Shown in pieces: positions 35,711-43,939 of a DNA stretch of 64,000 nt. The stretch is from Magnetospira sp. QH-2 (GTDB lineage Bacteria; Pseudomonadota; Alphaproteobacteria; Rhodospirillales; Magnetospiraceae). Below the pieces are notes generated by a model, which saw only the letters and a program-made list of their open reading frames with translations, made no database searches and had not been told where the DNA came from. The stretch is taken from contig NZ_FO538765.1 of the NCBI RefSeq assembly GCF_000968135.1, forward strand, positions 2,309,819-2,373,818, given 5' to 3'. The stretch's first letter is position 1. Each line of letters opens with the position of its first letter. The translations under genes were made by a program, and so were the position numbers.

Positions 35711-35728
35711 GTGACACTCCACTAATTA
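35703..35728. repeat. Right copy of the 26-bp inverted repeat
   Basis: GGGTTACGGTGACACTCCAC and six more bases, the exact reverse complement of 29208-29233. The part CGGTGACACTCCAC also precedes the other aldo/keto reductase 3' end at 40312-40325. Confidence 0.8.
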
Positions 35729-35764
35729 TCGGCAGTCCGACCTTTCCATGCCCTGCCTTCAAGC

Positions 35765-35997
35765 ACCCCCCTACCCCCGCGCCAGCCGTCCCCGCACCGG
35801 GTAGGCTGGGTCCGTGTATCCTGGGGTGGAGGCATGGCCGGGCGCGACCAGGCCGTCGACGATGGCCTCGTCCTCTGGGGCCAGCACATGGGCCAGGGCG
35901 CCCAGGTACTCGGTCCATTGGTCGAAGGTGCGGGGACCGGCAATGGCGGAAGCCACCAGGCGGTTGTTCAACACCCAATTGAAGGCGAATTGGGCCG
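35765..35997 (-). pseudogene. Duplicated 3' fragment of an aldo/keto reductase gene
   Basis: A 233-bp block nearly identical to 40362-40594, the 3' end of the intact aldo/keto reductase gene. It encodes FAFNWVLNNRLVASAIAGPR through PAYPVRGRLARG. It lacks the barrel core and active site. It is fused at 35998 to RAYT-associated sequence, so it cannot give a working enzyme. Confidence 0.9.
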
Positions 35998-36014
35998 AGC
36001 AATCAAAGGGGTCA

Positions 36015-36240
36015 CAATCAAAGGGGTCAGAGTAAATCGATTTAGGCATTTGCCGCCTCCCGATATTTTTTTGACCTCAGATCCTCACCTCTGGGAATTG
36101 GCTCTATACGCCTGTCCGTCATTTTTTCAATCAAAGGGGTCAGAGTAAATCGATTTAGGCATTTGCCGCCTCCCGATATTTTTTTGACCTCAGATCCTCA
36201 CCTCTGGGAATTGGCTCTATACGCCTGTCCGTCATTTTTT
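36015..36240. repeat. Two tandem 113-bp repeats
   Basis: CAATCAAAGGGGTCAGAGTA begins at 36015 and again at 36128 and the following sequence is the same over the whole period. The block spans the 3' end of the RAYT remnant. AAGGGGTCAGAGTAAAT is typical of sequence near RAYT genes. Confidence 0.9.
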
Positions 36241-36412
36241 TGATTTCACCCTTGAAGCGATCACCGCCGAGTACCCAGCCTTTGTTGGTGTTCAACCGGA
36301 TCTCCTCCAGCGCTCGATCCGGAATGCCTTCCTTAAAAAGACCCTGATACGCCTTTCGTCTTTGCCCGCCAGAATGGCCAAGGGTGTCGTAACAGGGGTG
36401 CCCAGTTATCAA
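36155..36412 (-). pseudogene. RAYT (REP-associated tyrosine transposase) remnant
   Basis: An 85-codon frame: HPCYDTLGHSGGQRRKAYQG, EIRLNTNKGWVLGGDRFK, RRIEPIPRGEDLRSKKYRE. These match the C-terminal region of IS200-like RAYT proteins. The catalytic HUH/Tyr N-terminal domain is missing, with the start codon followed directly by the C-terminal linker, so an internal deletion is likely. Confidence 0.78.
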
Positions 36413-36462
36413 TTTAATCTGACTCCATTGGTCATAAACTCAAAGGAGGAAAAATCGAAAAA

Positions 36463-36495
36463 AGCCGCATAAACTATCCAAGCCCCGGAGCGGCT
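36463..36495 (-). terminator. Terminator of the Rap1a-like gene
   Basis: AGCCGC and GCGGCT pair across a 21-nt interval; on the minus strand the stem is followed by TTTTTTCGATTTTT. It lies 44 bp beyond the stop of the 36539 gene. Confidence 0.65.
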
Positions 36496-36538
36496 ACTGT
36501 CAGGTGATTACCCTCTCTGTACAATTAATGAGACAATG

Positions 36539-36919
36539 CTACAAGCAAGGGTATACATTCTTGTAGTATGTGACGAGAAATAGCTTTGCTGGCCATCCTT
36601 TTTGAATTGGGTTATCTTCAAAGTACTTTAATGATAGATTTTTCATCTGATCTTTTGTTAGCTCCACATCTTCGCAGGAAGAATCCCGCCCTCTTTTATC
36701 GTTAGAATATTTTATTAGATAAATTACAGACCCCATCTGAAAAGAGCATATTGCCTGGCTAGCGCTGTCCGACGATTCACATTTCTCTTTTAATTCCTTC
36801 TGGGTAATTGTCAAAGCATGCGCGATAGTCTTTATTTGCTCTTTTTCTAATTCTTCTGCCTGAGAAAAATTGGCGGCCAGCATCATGGCCAAGGAAAATG
36901 TAAGCAATTTTAGTTTCAT
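36539..36919 (-). CDS. Secreted Rap1a/Tai-like small protein
   Basis: A 126-residue protein with a signal peptide (MKLKLLTFSLAMMLAANFSQA). The mature part has four cysteines and the pattern C..S..A.CSFQMGSVIYLI...C...L..D.........Y.EDNP......A..L....Y....PC, like the Rap1a/Tai periplasmic immunity fold. In type VI secretion such proteins block amidase effectors; no effector is seen here, so it would be an orphan. AT-rich and probably acquired. Family call moderately sure. Confidence 0.7.
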   Translation of the reverse strand: MKLKLLTFSLAMMLAANFSQAEELEKEQIKTIAHALTITQKELKEKCESSDSASQAICSFQMGSVIYLIKYSNDKRGRDSSCEDVELTKDQMKNLSLKYFEDNPIQKGWPAKLFLVTYYKNVYPCL

Positions 36920-37325
36920 GGTTTCCGCCTGTATTTTTTAGAGCATCTCTAGACACCACATGATTTAAACCGTTTTGATTAGGTGTCAAACTACATATTT
37001 CAATAGAGAATAGATCAAGGCTCCCATATTCCTCCTGTTTTTGGCACTATTTCTATGGCCTCAACCATTCATGGGAATGGTCTTTGTTGCAGGGATTGGA
37101 ACTAATCTGCTCCAACATCCTTTTTCCATGCCGTGAAACTCCAGCATAAGGCGGCGATCAAAATCGCCCCGAAGTCCGCCCCGTTTTGATTCACCCTCCG
37201 GGTGGGCCATACATGCCGCGGCATCATTTGCTCACCATATCAGTTCATATAGAAAATTATCCTTCTTGCGGCATGAATGATCGGGATCACTTGGAAAATA
37301 GGGGACAAGAACCTCGGGAACATGG
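36920..37325. other. Gene-poor junk region
   Basis: About 400 bp with no supported gene. Near 37302-37382 the plus strand has a short open stretch (NLGNMVTALDGGGVDQEFEA then YLGA and stop) that looks like the C-terminus of a lost gene. Its DNA also encodes, in reverse, the odd tail of the next protein. Confidence 0.5.
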
Positions 37326-37802
37326 TCACGGCCCTGGATGGCGGCGGCGTGGACCAGGAGTTCGAGGCGTATTTGGGAGCTTGACGCCCGTTAACATTTG
37401 ATAGATTGACTGCCCAGGTGCGTGTCGGCGAACAATGCATTGAAAGTTGATTTCTTCTGAGCCAGATCCCCCGCCGACCGTGATGTGATAAGTGTCTCGT
37501 GTATGGAGTGAACCCAACCACCCCTTCATATAGAACGCGCACGCGGAAGACCGGAACACGATAAAAAAGCTTTCTATACTTTGATCACCCGGCCGTGTTG
37601 CCGACCACCCATCGGCTTGGGCCGTGCAGTGTTCACCATTGGAAAATGTAACCGTGACACGCGGGCGGGTTCCACCTTCCATTGATGGATGGGCTTGGAC
37701 GGTCCCTTCATCTGACTGGCACAATGTTGTTTCTGCCGCCTTTAGCGGGAGTGTCATCAGAAGGAAAATCATCGACACGAAAACACATTTCACAAAGGGC
37801 AT
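37326..37802 (-). CDS. Secreted hypothetical protein with altered C-terminus
   Basis: About 158 residues from the ATG at 37802. A signal peptide (MPFVKCVFVSMIFLLMTLPLKA) precedes a mature part with four cysteines (TLCQSDEG, NGEHCTAQ, SSACAFYM, NFQCIVRR). No family recognised. The last 25 residues (PNTPRTPGPRRRHPGP) are read through sequence that looks like the end of another gene on the plus strand, so the native C-terminus may have been replaced. Confidence 0.55.
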   Translation of the reverse strand: MPFVKCVFVSMIFLLMTLPLKAAETTLCQSDEGTVQAHPSMEGGTRPRVTVTFSNGEHCTAQADGWSATRPGDQSIESFFIVFRSSACAFYMKGWLGSLHTRDTYHITVGGGSGSEEINFQCIVRRHAPGQSIYQMLTGVKLPNTPRTPGPRRRHPGP

Positions 37803-37964
37803 AACCAACTTTCATTTGTATCGCTTGATGTGAAGTCCCCGCCATTGTGTGTCGACCGTGTTGTGAAAAGTTCGCCTCTCGGCGTTCAGGGCCCTTGCTC
37901 GTGTACGACTAAACGTGGCTCCCATCTCTTGCACATGAACCAGTCACCCACGGTGTTTAAAGGC

Positions 37965-38447
37965 CTAAAGTCTCTTCCGGATCGCGGATAGAAAAGGTTT
38001 AACGCTACAAAATGTTTGTTGCGAACCCAACATTGCTGAGCGGCTCCAATGGTAAGTCACGTCGTCATACATGAGTTCATTGAGCGCTCTGTCGATCAAC
38101 TCCTTGGGCGTTTCAGCTTGTGCATCCATGACAGCCCAAGCGCCCCTGTGCATATGCTCAAAATGACTCCGATATGTTTTGTCTGTCCATATTTCCAGTA
38201 TCCCGAGGCTGAGAATGGACGCGATGTAATGAATATCAAGTATAATTAAGAGATAATTCTTGAAATTCTGAGTGTCCACGATTTTAACCAGCTCCGCAAT
38301 ATCTTCTTCCTGGCGGGCTTTTGTGGCGTAATTAAAATAAAAATATGGCCAGATTTCAATGGTCAGGAAAATGCGATCCCATAAGGTTTTGTATTTCGGC
38401 CGCCTTGGGATTTGCAAGAGGGTGAATTGCTCCCGAATACGTGTCAT
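37965..38447 (-). CDS. Hypothetical membrane-associated protein
   Basis: A 160-residue protein from the ATG at 38447. It has a hydrophobic segment (NYLLIILDIHYIASILSLGI) and charged flanks; the rest is mixed helical (AETPKELIDRALNELMYDD). No family recognised. A longer in-frame start at 38573 would read through a partial palindromic repeat and is rejected. AT-rich and in the decayed region; coding status moderate. Confidence 0.5.
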   Translation of the reverse strand: MTRIREQFTLLQIPRRPKYKTLWDRIFLTIEIWPYFYFNYATKARQEEDIAELVKIVDTQNFKNYLLIILDIHYIASILSLGILEIWTDKTYRSHFEHMHRGAWAVMDAQAETPKELIDRALNELMYDDVTYHWSRSAMLGSQQTFCSVKPFLSAIRKRL

Positions 38448-38513
38448 GAAAATGTTTCTGTAGGCAGCGCGCACTGAGGGTCCCGGTTTTGTCAAAAGTA
38501 TGGCCCGCCGGAC

Positions 38514-38580
38514 CTGACGTGATCGTTTCCCATAAGGTCGCGCCTGTCCGATGGGTCCAATTGGACCCGACACGCACTAG
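38514..38580. repeat. Partial fourth copy of the palindromic repeat
   Basis: GACGTGATCG then GGGTCCAATTGGACCCGACACGC and CACTAG correspond to the second half of the 103-bp unit with several substitutions. Its CTA supplies the stop codon (minus strand) of the 38577 gene. Confidence 0.78.
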
Positions 38581-38912
38581 GGGCGCGCACAGGTTTCGTG
38601 TGCGGCTTTCAGGAGGTCCCCCACCGTCCGGATCGTCTCGAAAACGCCATCGGCTATGCGGCAATTTACGGTTTTTTCAAGAGAATCCCGGACCCCCAGG
38701 ATGCGAAAGTCCATACCCAATTGAGTGGAGGCCTCCGCTACCTTATAGAGGCTTGTATCGTTCTGAACTTGCTCAAGTGGCAACTCGTAATAGTGAGCCA
38801 CGGCATCGCGAATGGCTGTGTCCAGGGTCGGGGCAGCGACACCTCCAGCCAAGGCATAGGTCTGTCCAAACAACAGGACCATCATAGCTAGCCCATGAAC
38901 TCCATATCGCAA
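38577..38912 (-). CDS. Exported acyl-carrier-like protein without phosphopantetheine serine
   Basis: A 111-residue protein with a signal peptide (VHGLAMMVLLFGQTYALAGG). The mature part follows the acyl carrier protein helix pattern: AIRDAVAHYYELPLEQVQND, LGMDFRILGVRDSLEKTV, TIRTVGDLLKAA. In ACPs the central motif is LGxDSL; here the serine that carries phosphopantetheine is replaced by Phe (LGMDF). A periplasmic, non-loaded ACP fold would be unusual; function unknown. The stop codon lies in a palindromic repeat. Confidence 0.65.
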   Translation of the reverse strand: MRYGVHGLAMMVLLFGQTYALAGGVAAPTLDTAIRDAVAHYYELPLEQVQNDTSLYKVAEASTQLGMDFRILGVRDSLEKTVNCRIADGVFETIRTVGDLLKAAHETCARP

Positions 38913-39047
38913 AATGGTTTGCCTCCTTCTCTCAAAAACTTAAAACCTATTCAGGCCATCAATTTGGACCGGCAGCATATCACCATATTTTTACCAATAT
39001 CATATTTAAACATCGAGCACCCCCATCCATTGGCGTCGGAGTCACGC

Positions 39048-39749
39048 ATGTTCAAATTTCTTTTCGCTCAGCTATTTCTCATTGGTTCGTTCTCAACCTT
39101 TTGCTTGTTCATGGTGAGTGCCGACACCCTTCACGAGGCTGTTGAACGCAAGGATATCGCGCAGGTGAAGGCTCTTATTTCGAACGGAGAAGACCTTAGT
39201 ACCGTGGATCAAAGCGGCCTGACCCCACTTCACTGGGCGATCATTCGCGGACGGACCCCCATTGCCAAGCTGCTGATTGACCAGGGTGCGGATATTCACG
39301 CCAAGGGAAAAAACGGTCAAACACCGCTCTATTTTGCCGCTGGAGGTGGCCATCTTAAAATTGCGGAATATTTGATTTCCAAGGGGGCGGACGTCAACAC
39401 ATCGGTGGTGGAGAACAGCGCTGACGTGAATGCCGAAGTTTTTGACGGCTTTACGCCTCTTCATATTGCTATTTTTCGAGGACGTCGTACGGCTCTCGAT
39501 ATGGTCGCGTTGCTTGTGACCAATGGCGCGCACATCAACGCAACCAACCGATCAGGGTATACGCCACTGCATTTTGCCGCGCATATGGGAAGTTTGGTTC
39601 TTATCAATTTGCTTATCGAAAAGCAGGCCGATATCCATGCCCAAGACAAGAATGGAAGAACACCTCTTGATCTTGCACAAGAATTTGGTCACGGCCCCGT
39701 TGTTGACACTCTAAAGATGGCTCAACAGCCCGATACATCGACACGATGA
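39048..39749 (+). CDS. Exported ankyrin-repeat protein
   Basis: A 233-residue protein from the ATG at 39048. The signal peptide is FLFAQLFLIGSFSTFCLFMV. About six ankyrin repeats follow (SGLTPLHWAIIRGRTPIAKL, NGQTPLYFAAGGGHLKIAEY, DGFTPLHIAIFRGRR, SGYTPLHFAAHMGSL, NGRTPLDLAQEFGH). An insertion after the third repeat (VNTSVVENSADVNAEVF) makes it uneven. Periplasmic ankyrin proteins bind partner proteins; no partner is evident. The 38895 start would give a long non-signal extension. Confidence 0.88.
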   Translation: MFKFLFAQLFLIGSFSTFCLFMVSADTLHEAVERKDIAQVKALISNGEDLSTVDQSGLTPLHWAIIRGRTPIAKLLIDQGADIHAKGKNGQTPLYFAAGGGHLKIAEYLISKGADVNTSVVENSADVNAEVFDGFTPLHIAIFRGRRTALDMVALLVTNGAHINATNRSGYTPLHFAAHMGSLVLINLLIEKQADIHAQDKNGRTPLDLAQEFGHGPVVDTLKMAQQPDTSTR

Positions 39750-39883
39750 TTATTAGAGCCGATTTTATCGATGAGGATAATATTGGCGAAACACGGCCTG
39801 GTCCAAATGGGCAGTCCTGATTCTAGCAAGAGAATTTCCAAATCTGACAAATAACCACACCTTCACGGCGGTGGGAGAAAATC

Positions 39884-40267
39884 ATGAAGATGTTTCTAGA
39901 TATCGATGGTGTTTTACTCACTCGTCAGGGTGGATTGTCAGTGGGTGCGGAGATTTTTCTGAGGCATATTGTAGACAAGCATGAGGCCTATTGGCTGTCC
40001 ACAAGGACGAATAATGGAACCCTCGATGGTGCCCGTAAGGCCTTCCATGGGTTACTTCACATTAATTTGATTGAGCGTATTCAGCCCGTGCGCTGGACAA
40101 CGTTAAAAACCGAGGCCCTGCCGTTTGGGACAGAAAACTGGCTGTGGATTGATGACGAACTGATGTTTGTTGAACGCCAACAATTGGAGGCCGAAAACGC
40201 CCTGGGGAATTTTTTGCGTATTAACCTCAGAAAACAACCTGATATCCTCAACACATTGCGGTTTTAA
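39884..40267 (+). CDS. HAD-like protein
   Basis: A 127-residue protein opening with MKMFLDIDGVLLT, the HAD motif I (DxDGV), and a later WLWIDDELMF stretch that resembles motif IV (two acidic residues). Small HAD-like proteins of this kind are found as single-domain genes with unknown substrates. The sequence is complete, with a start after GGGAGAAAATC. No operon partner. Confidence 0.8.
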   Translation: MKMFLDIDGVLLTRQGGLSVGAEIFLRHIVDKHEAYWLSTRTNNGTLDGARKAFHGLLHINLIERIQPVRWTTLKTEALPFGTENWLWIDDELMFVERQQLEAENALGNFLRINLRKQPDILNTLRF

Positions 40268-40270
40268 ACG

Positions 40271-40290
40271 GGCCCCTTGCTCAAGGGGCC
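40271..40290. terminator. Hairpin between convergent genes
   Basis: GGCCCCTT-gctc-AAGGGGCC, an 8-bp perfect stem 4 bp after the HAD-like gene stop. It has no T-run, but it is the only strong structure before the convergent aldo/keto reductase gene. Confidence 0.55.
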
Positions 40291-40367
40291 GAGCAGAGAC
40301 TACGAATATTTCGGTGACACTCCACAAAATAGCAGGTTGCGACGACAAGGGTACCTCATCAGCCCCC

Positions 40368-41393
40368 CTACCCCCGCGCCAGCCGTCCCCGCACCGGGTA
40401 GGCTGGGTCCGTGTATCCTGGGGTGGAGGCATGGCCGGGTGGCACTAGGCCGTCGACGATGGCCTCGTCCTCTGGGGCCAGCACATGGGCCAGGGCGCCC
40501 AGGTACTCGGTCCATTGGTCGAAGGTGCGGGGACCGGCAATGGCGGAAGCCACCAGGCGGTTGTTCAGCACCCAATTGAAGGCGAATTGGGCCGGAGTCA
40601 TGCCCCGGGCCACGGCATGCTCGCTGAGTTGTTGCGCTAACACTAGGGACTCGGGCCGGTATTCCGTTTGCAGGATGCGGCGGTCCTGCCGCCCGGCGCG
40701 GGAGTCCGCCGGCGGCGTCCCACCGGGTTCGTACTTGCCGCTGAGGACACCCCGGGCCAAGGGGCTGTAAGGCACCACGCCCAGACCATGATAGAGACTG
40801 GCCGGTAGGGTCTCCACCTCGGCTTGCCGATTGAGGATATTGTACAGCGGTTGCACGGCCACCGGACCCGGCACGCCCAATCGCTGGGCCGTGGCCACAT
40901 AGTCAGCGATGCGCCAAGCCTTGAAATTGCTCATGCCCCAATAGCGGATCTTTCCGCTTTGGATCAGGCCCGCCAAGGTCAGCACCACCTCCTCCACCGG
41001 TACGGCTTCGTCGTCGCGATGGAGATACAGCAGGTCGATGGTGTCCGTATGCAGACGGCGCAGGCTGCCCTCGACCCCTTCGATCATCCACTTGCGTCCC
41101 AGCCCCCCCTGATTGGGGCCCTTGCCCATGGGGCTGCCGGTCTTGGAGGCCAGAACCCATGAGTCCCGGTCCGCAGCGATCAGGTCCGCCAGAACCTCTT
41201 CGCTGCGGCCATTTTGATAGATATCCGCCGTATCGACGAAATTGACCCCCACGTCGCGGGCCGAGCTCATGATCCAGTTGCAATCATCAGCCTCGGTCGG
41301 ACCACCGAACATCATGGTCCCCAGGCACAGCCGGGATACCTTCAACCCACTCGCCCCCAGGCGGACATATTCGATATTGTCACCTAAGTTCAC
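40368..41393 (-). CDS. Aldo/keto reductase
   Basis: A 341-residue NADPH-dependent oxidoreductase with a TIM barrel. Motifs are LGASGLKVSRLCLGTMMFGG, the catalytic VNFVDTADIYQNGRSEE (Asp and Tyr), VLASKTGSP (Lys), IDLLYLHRDD (His) and the cofactor region VVPYSPLARGVLSGKY. The GTG at 41393 is chosen because GGGAGGGG lies 6 bp upstream; ATG at 41447 has no site. The 3' 230 bp are duplicated at 35765-35997. Substrate unknown. Confidence 0.9.
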   Translation of the reverse strand: MNLGDNIEYVRLGASGLKVSRLCLGTMMFGGPTEADDCNWIMSSARDVGVNFVDTADIYQNGRSEEVLADLIAADRDSWVLASKTGSPMGKGPNQGGLGRKWMIEGVEGSLRRLHTDTIDLLYLHRDDEAVPVEEVVLTLAGLIQSGKIRYWGMSNFKAWRIADYVATAQRLGVPGPVAVQPLYNILNRQAEVETLPASLYHGLGVVPYSPLARGVLSGKYEPGGTPPADSRAGRQDRRILQTEYRPESLVLAQQLSEHAVARGMTPAQFAFNWVLNNRLVASAIAGPRTFDQWTEYLGALAHVLAPEDEAIVDGLVPPGHASTPGYTDPAYPVRGRLARG

Positions 41394-41480
41394 GGGCTGC
41401 CCCTCCCATTCCCACACGACCAATTCGGGATAACCATCATAATACATAATCAGGATGAAAAATAGGCCCGAGACAGAAAA

Positions 41481-41510
41481 AGCCCCGGGAAACAATTATC
41501 TCCCGGGGCT
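41481..41510 (-). terminator. Terminator of the DsrC-like gene
   Basis: A perfect 10-bp stem AGCCCCGGGA / TCCCGGGGCT with a 10-nt loop; on the minus strand it is followed by TTTTTCTG. It lies 24 bp after the stop at 41534. Confidence 0.92.
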
Positions 41511-41533
41511 CTTCAATGCGATATGGGTGGAAC

Positions 41534-41863
41534 TCAATACCCACCCTTGCGCTTGGTTTCCGGCAGCCCGGCGACCTTGGTCCCCTGTTTTGATGGCTGC
41601 ATGGGGAACAGCGTAAAGAGATCCTTGGCCGAGATCTTTTCACCCCAGGCCGCCGACATGGCCTTGACCATGGCGCGCTCGTTCGGCTGATTGCCATTGT
41701 TGTCAAAGTACTCTTCGCGCAGGAAACGGATCAAATCCCAATGGCGCTCGGTCAATTCCCCCAGGCTCTCCGCCTCGGCGATCTCCCGTGCCATGTCTTC
41801 ACTCCAATCGGCGGTATCGACCAGATAGCCATTGGCAGTCTTTTCCACGTCCGCGTAACCCAT
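41534..41863 (-). CDS. DsrC/TusE-family protein without cysteines
   Basis: A 109-residue protein of the DsrC/TusE/RspA fold: NGYLVDTADWSEDMAREIAE, LTERHWDLIRFLREEYFDNN and LFTLFPMQPSKQGTKVAGLP. In DsrC and TusE the C-terminal arm ends in one or two reactive cysteines used for sulfur transfer. Here the arm reads KVAGLPETKRKGGY and the whole protein has no Cys, so it cannot carry sulfur and fits the RspA-like regulatory type. Start follows AGGAGG. A terminator ends this single-gene unit. Confidence 0.92.
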   Translation of the reverse strand: MGYADVEKTANGYLVDTADWSEDMAREIAEAESLGELTERHWDLIRFLREEYFDNNGNQPNERAMVKAMSAAWGEKISAKDLFTLFPMQPSKQGTKVAGLPETKRKGGY

Positions 41864-42137
41864 TTTCTGTTTCCTCCTATATATCGGCCGGATCCCCTGT
41901 CCTTGAACGGACTCCGGCCCTGTCTTGGAACAGGTCCTATAATCGGCATCACGCCACCAGATTTCAATGGTTAAGCCACCTGCTTTTCATCGATCAAGAC
42001 CCCACCGACAATCAACAAAACATGCCTGGAATTCGCGCCATTTCTCCATCATGCGAATTGTAACTTTTCTCAATTGTCATCTTCCTGTAACATTTTTGTA
42101 AGAAAACCTTCTCATTCAGGGCATGAGGCATTTGTGA

Positions 42138-42377
42138 ATGGATTTGTTCTTTTCGTTGATCGTGATCGCATGCAGCAATCCGATCTGCCATTACGTCATG
42201 CCGCCGACAAACTACAAATCCGAAGAGCAATGCCGCATCAATGCCGCCATGATCGCAGGCATGAAAAGAGCCGACAACTTCGTCGCCTCGGGAAGCCCGT
42301 TCACTTATGAGTATGAGTGCCACCCGGTGGTTCAAGTATCCCAGGCCCCTTTGAATGATTCAGGCGGGACCAAGTAG
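42138..42377 (+). CDS. Small cysteine-containing hypothetical protein
   Basis: A 79-residue protein with a short hydrophobic start (MDLFFSLIVIACSNPICHYV) and later EEQCRINAAMIAGM and YEYECHPVV. Four cysteines and a weak signal-like N-terminus suggest an exported disulfide protein. No family named. No strong ribosome site; coding status moderate. Confidence 0.5.
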   Translation: MDLFFSLIVIACSNPICHYVMPPTNYKSEEQCRINAAMIAGMKRADNFVASGSPFTYEYECHPVVQVSQAPLNDSGGTK

Positions 42378-42636
42378 GGTTCCCTGTCTTACCGAAAACG
42401 GTATGAGCGCCGCTCCAGATCAACCAGGACATGTCAAAACACTCGCCTTTCCTTGGATGAGTGGCTAAAACCCATTGATTTCACATTAAAATGTGTTCTT
42501 TGCCGAATTTATGGGCCAAAATTCCGGGTCCGTTGCTCCGGGTTTTTCATGGCGGGTTCTGCCCCGCATTCCAACCTAAAAACATGTCAAAAGTATCCAC
42601 TGGACCCGGATGGTCAAATTTGGAGGAGACGTGACA

Positions 42637-43896
42637 ATGGTCCGCAACCCAGGTGTGTCCGGTCGGCGATGGCGCTCCTGTCTGATCACCCTGCTGATGT
42701 TTCAGATGGTGTTACCGATTGCCTGGCGGGCCAAGGCGGAGACCCCCGCCCCGTACCATATCTACATCGATGCGGATTGGACCCATTCGCTGCCTTCGAG
42801 CCGGGCAATCGAATGGGGAATCAAGACCGCGCTGAGGGCCATTGATAATAAGATCAGCGGGTTTCCCATGGAAATCCGCCGCATCGACCATCGCGCCAAT
42901 ACCAAGCGCCATTTGAAAAACCAGAAAACCATTCTCGCCGATGACCGAGCCTTGGCCGTGTTTACCGGCCTCCATTCCCCTCCCTTGCTGGCCAACAAGC
43001 AATTCATCAATACCAACGAGATCCTCACGTTAGACCCCTGGGCCGCTGCCGGTCCCATCACCCGAAGCCCGGAACCCAATTGGATCTTCCGACTCTCAGT
43101 GGATGATGCGGTCGCCGGACGTGTCATCGTCGAGCACGCGGTTAAGAACCGAGGCTTTAAAAACCTGGTCTTGATTGCCGAGGACACCGGTTGGGGCCGT
43201 TTCAACAACAAAAACATGTCGGCCATGGCCAGGGAGCTAAAGGTTGAGCAATTTCAGGTTCTTTGGTCCAATTGGGGCATCTCGAAACCGGCGGCGAAAA
43301 TCCTCTTGAGACAGGCCACCAATCGGGGGGCGGATGCCATTCTCCTGGTCACCAATCCGGCTGAATGCGTTGTCTTCGCGCAGGCCGCGATGGAACTGGA
43401 GCCCTCGCTCCGACGTCCTTTCCAAAGCCATTGGGGATGCAGCAGTGGCGGATTTGCGGGAAAGATCGGCCCGGAGGCTCTCAACAGCTTGGACATGGAG
43501 TTCATTCAAAGCCGTTTCTCGTTCCTATGGCAGCCAAACATCGCTCATGCAGGTGACGTGCTGAACGTCACCCGCCAGATGTTTCCCGAGTTGATCGCCA
43601 AGGCCGAGGACATTCGGCCCCCGGCCGCCTTTATCCATGCCCACGACCTGACCATGCTCCTGATTGCCGCGGCAAAACAGGCCAAGCTGACCGGAGACCT
43701 GGCGACGGATCGACAAAACCTGCGCGAAGCCCTGCTGGATTTGAGGAAGCCGGTGCGCGGGCTGATCAAGACCTATGAAAAACCCTTCAGTCCCTGGTCC
43801 CCGGAGAATTCCGATGGCCACGAAGCCTTGGGCCGCGAAGACTACGTCATGGCTCGATACGATGAACAAGGCCGCATTCTGATGGAGCCTCGGTGA
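42637..43896 (+). CDS. Periplasmic binding protein (branched-chain amino-acid type)
   Basis: A 419-residue protein with a signal peptide (SCLITLLMFQMVLPIAWRAKA). The mature part has the type I periplasmic binding fold (AIEWGIKTALRAIDNKISG, LVLIAEDTGWGRFNNKNM, FAGKIGPEAL). Transporter genes are absent; instead a large GGDEF/EAL sensor starts 43 bp downstream, so this protein may deliver a ligand signal to it. The ATG at 42637 follows GGAGGAG; the 42610 ATG is upstream of that site. Confidence 0.88.
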   Translation: MVRNPGVSGRRWRSCLITLLMFQMVLPIAWRAKAETPAPYHIYIDADWTHSLPSSRAIEWGIKTALRAIDNKISGFPMEIRRIDHRANTKRHLKNQKTILADDRALAVFTGLHSPPLLANKQFINTNEILTLDPWAAAGPITRSPEPNWIFRLSVDDAVAGRVIVEHAVKNRGFKNLVLIAEDTGWGRFNNKNMSAMARELKVEQFQVLWSNWGISKPAAKILLRQATNRGADAILLVTNPAECVVFAQAAMELEPSLRRPFQSHWGCSSGGFAGKIGPEALNSLDMEFIQSRFSFLWQPNIAHAGDVLNVTRQMFPELIAKAEDIRPPAAFIHAHDLTMLLIAAAKQAKLTGDLATDRQNLREALLDLRKPVRGLIKTYEKPFSPWSPENSDGHEALGREDYVMARYDEQGRILMEPR

Positions 43897-43939
43897 TGAT
43901 CCACAGCGCTGATCGGCGGTTGACCGGGGTTCAAGGGCC

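Noticed and set aside
36015-36240. Possible CRISPR-like repetition
   Set aside because: Only two 113-bp direct copies with no spacers; a simple tandem duplication.
37186-37401. Plus-strand open frame of 71 codons
   Set aside because: Composition unlike a protein in most of its length; only its last 25 codons look gene-derived, probably a remnant.
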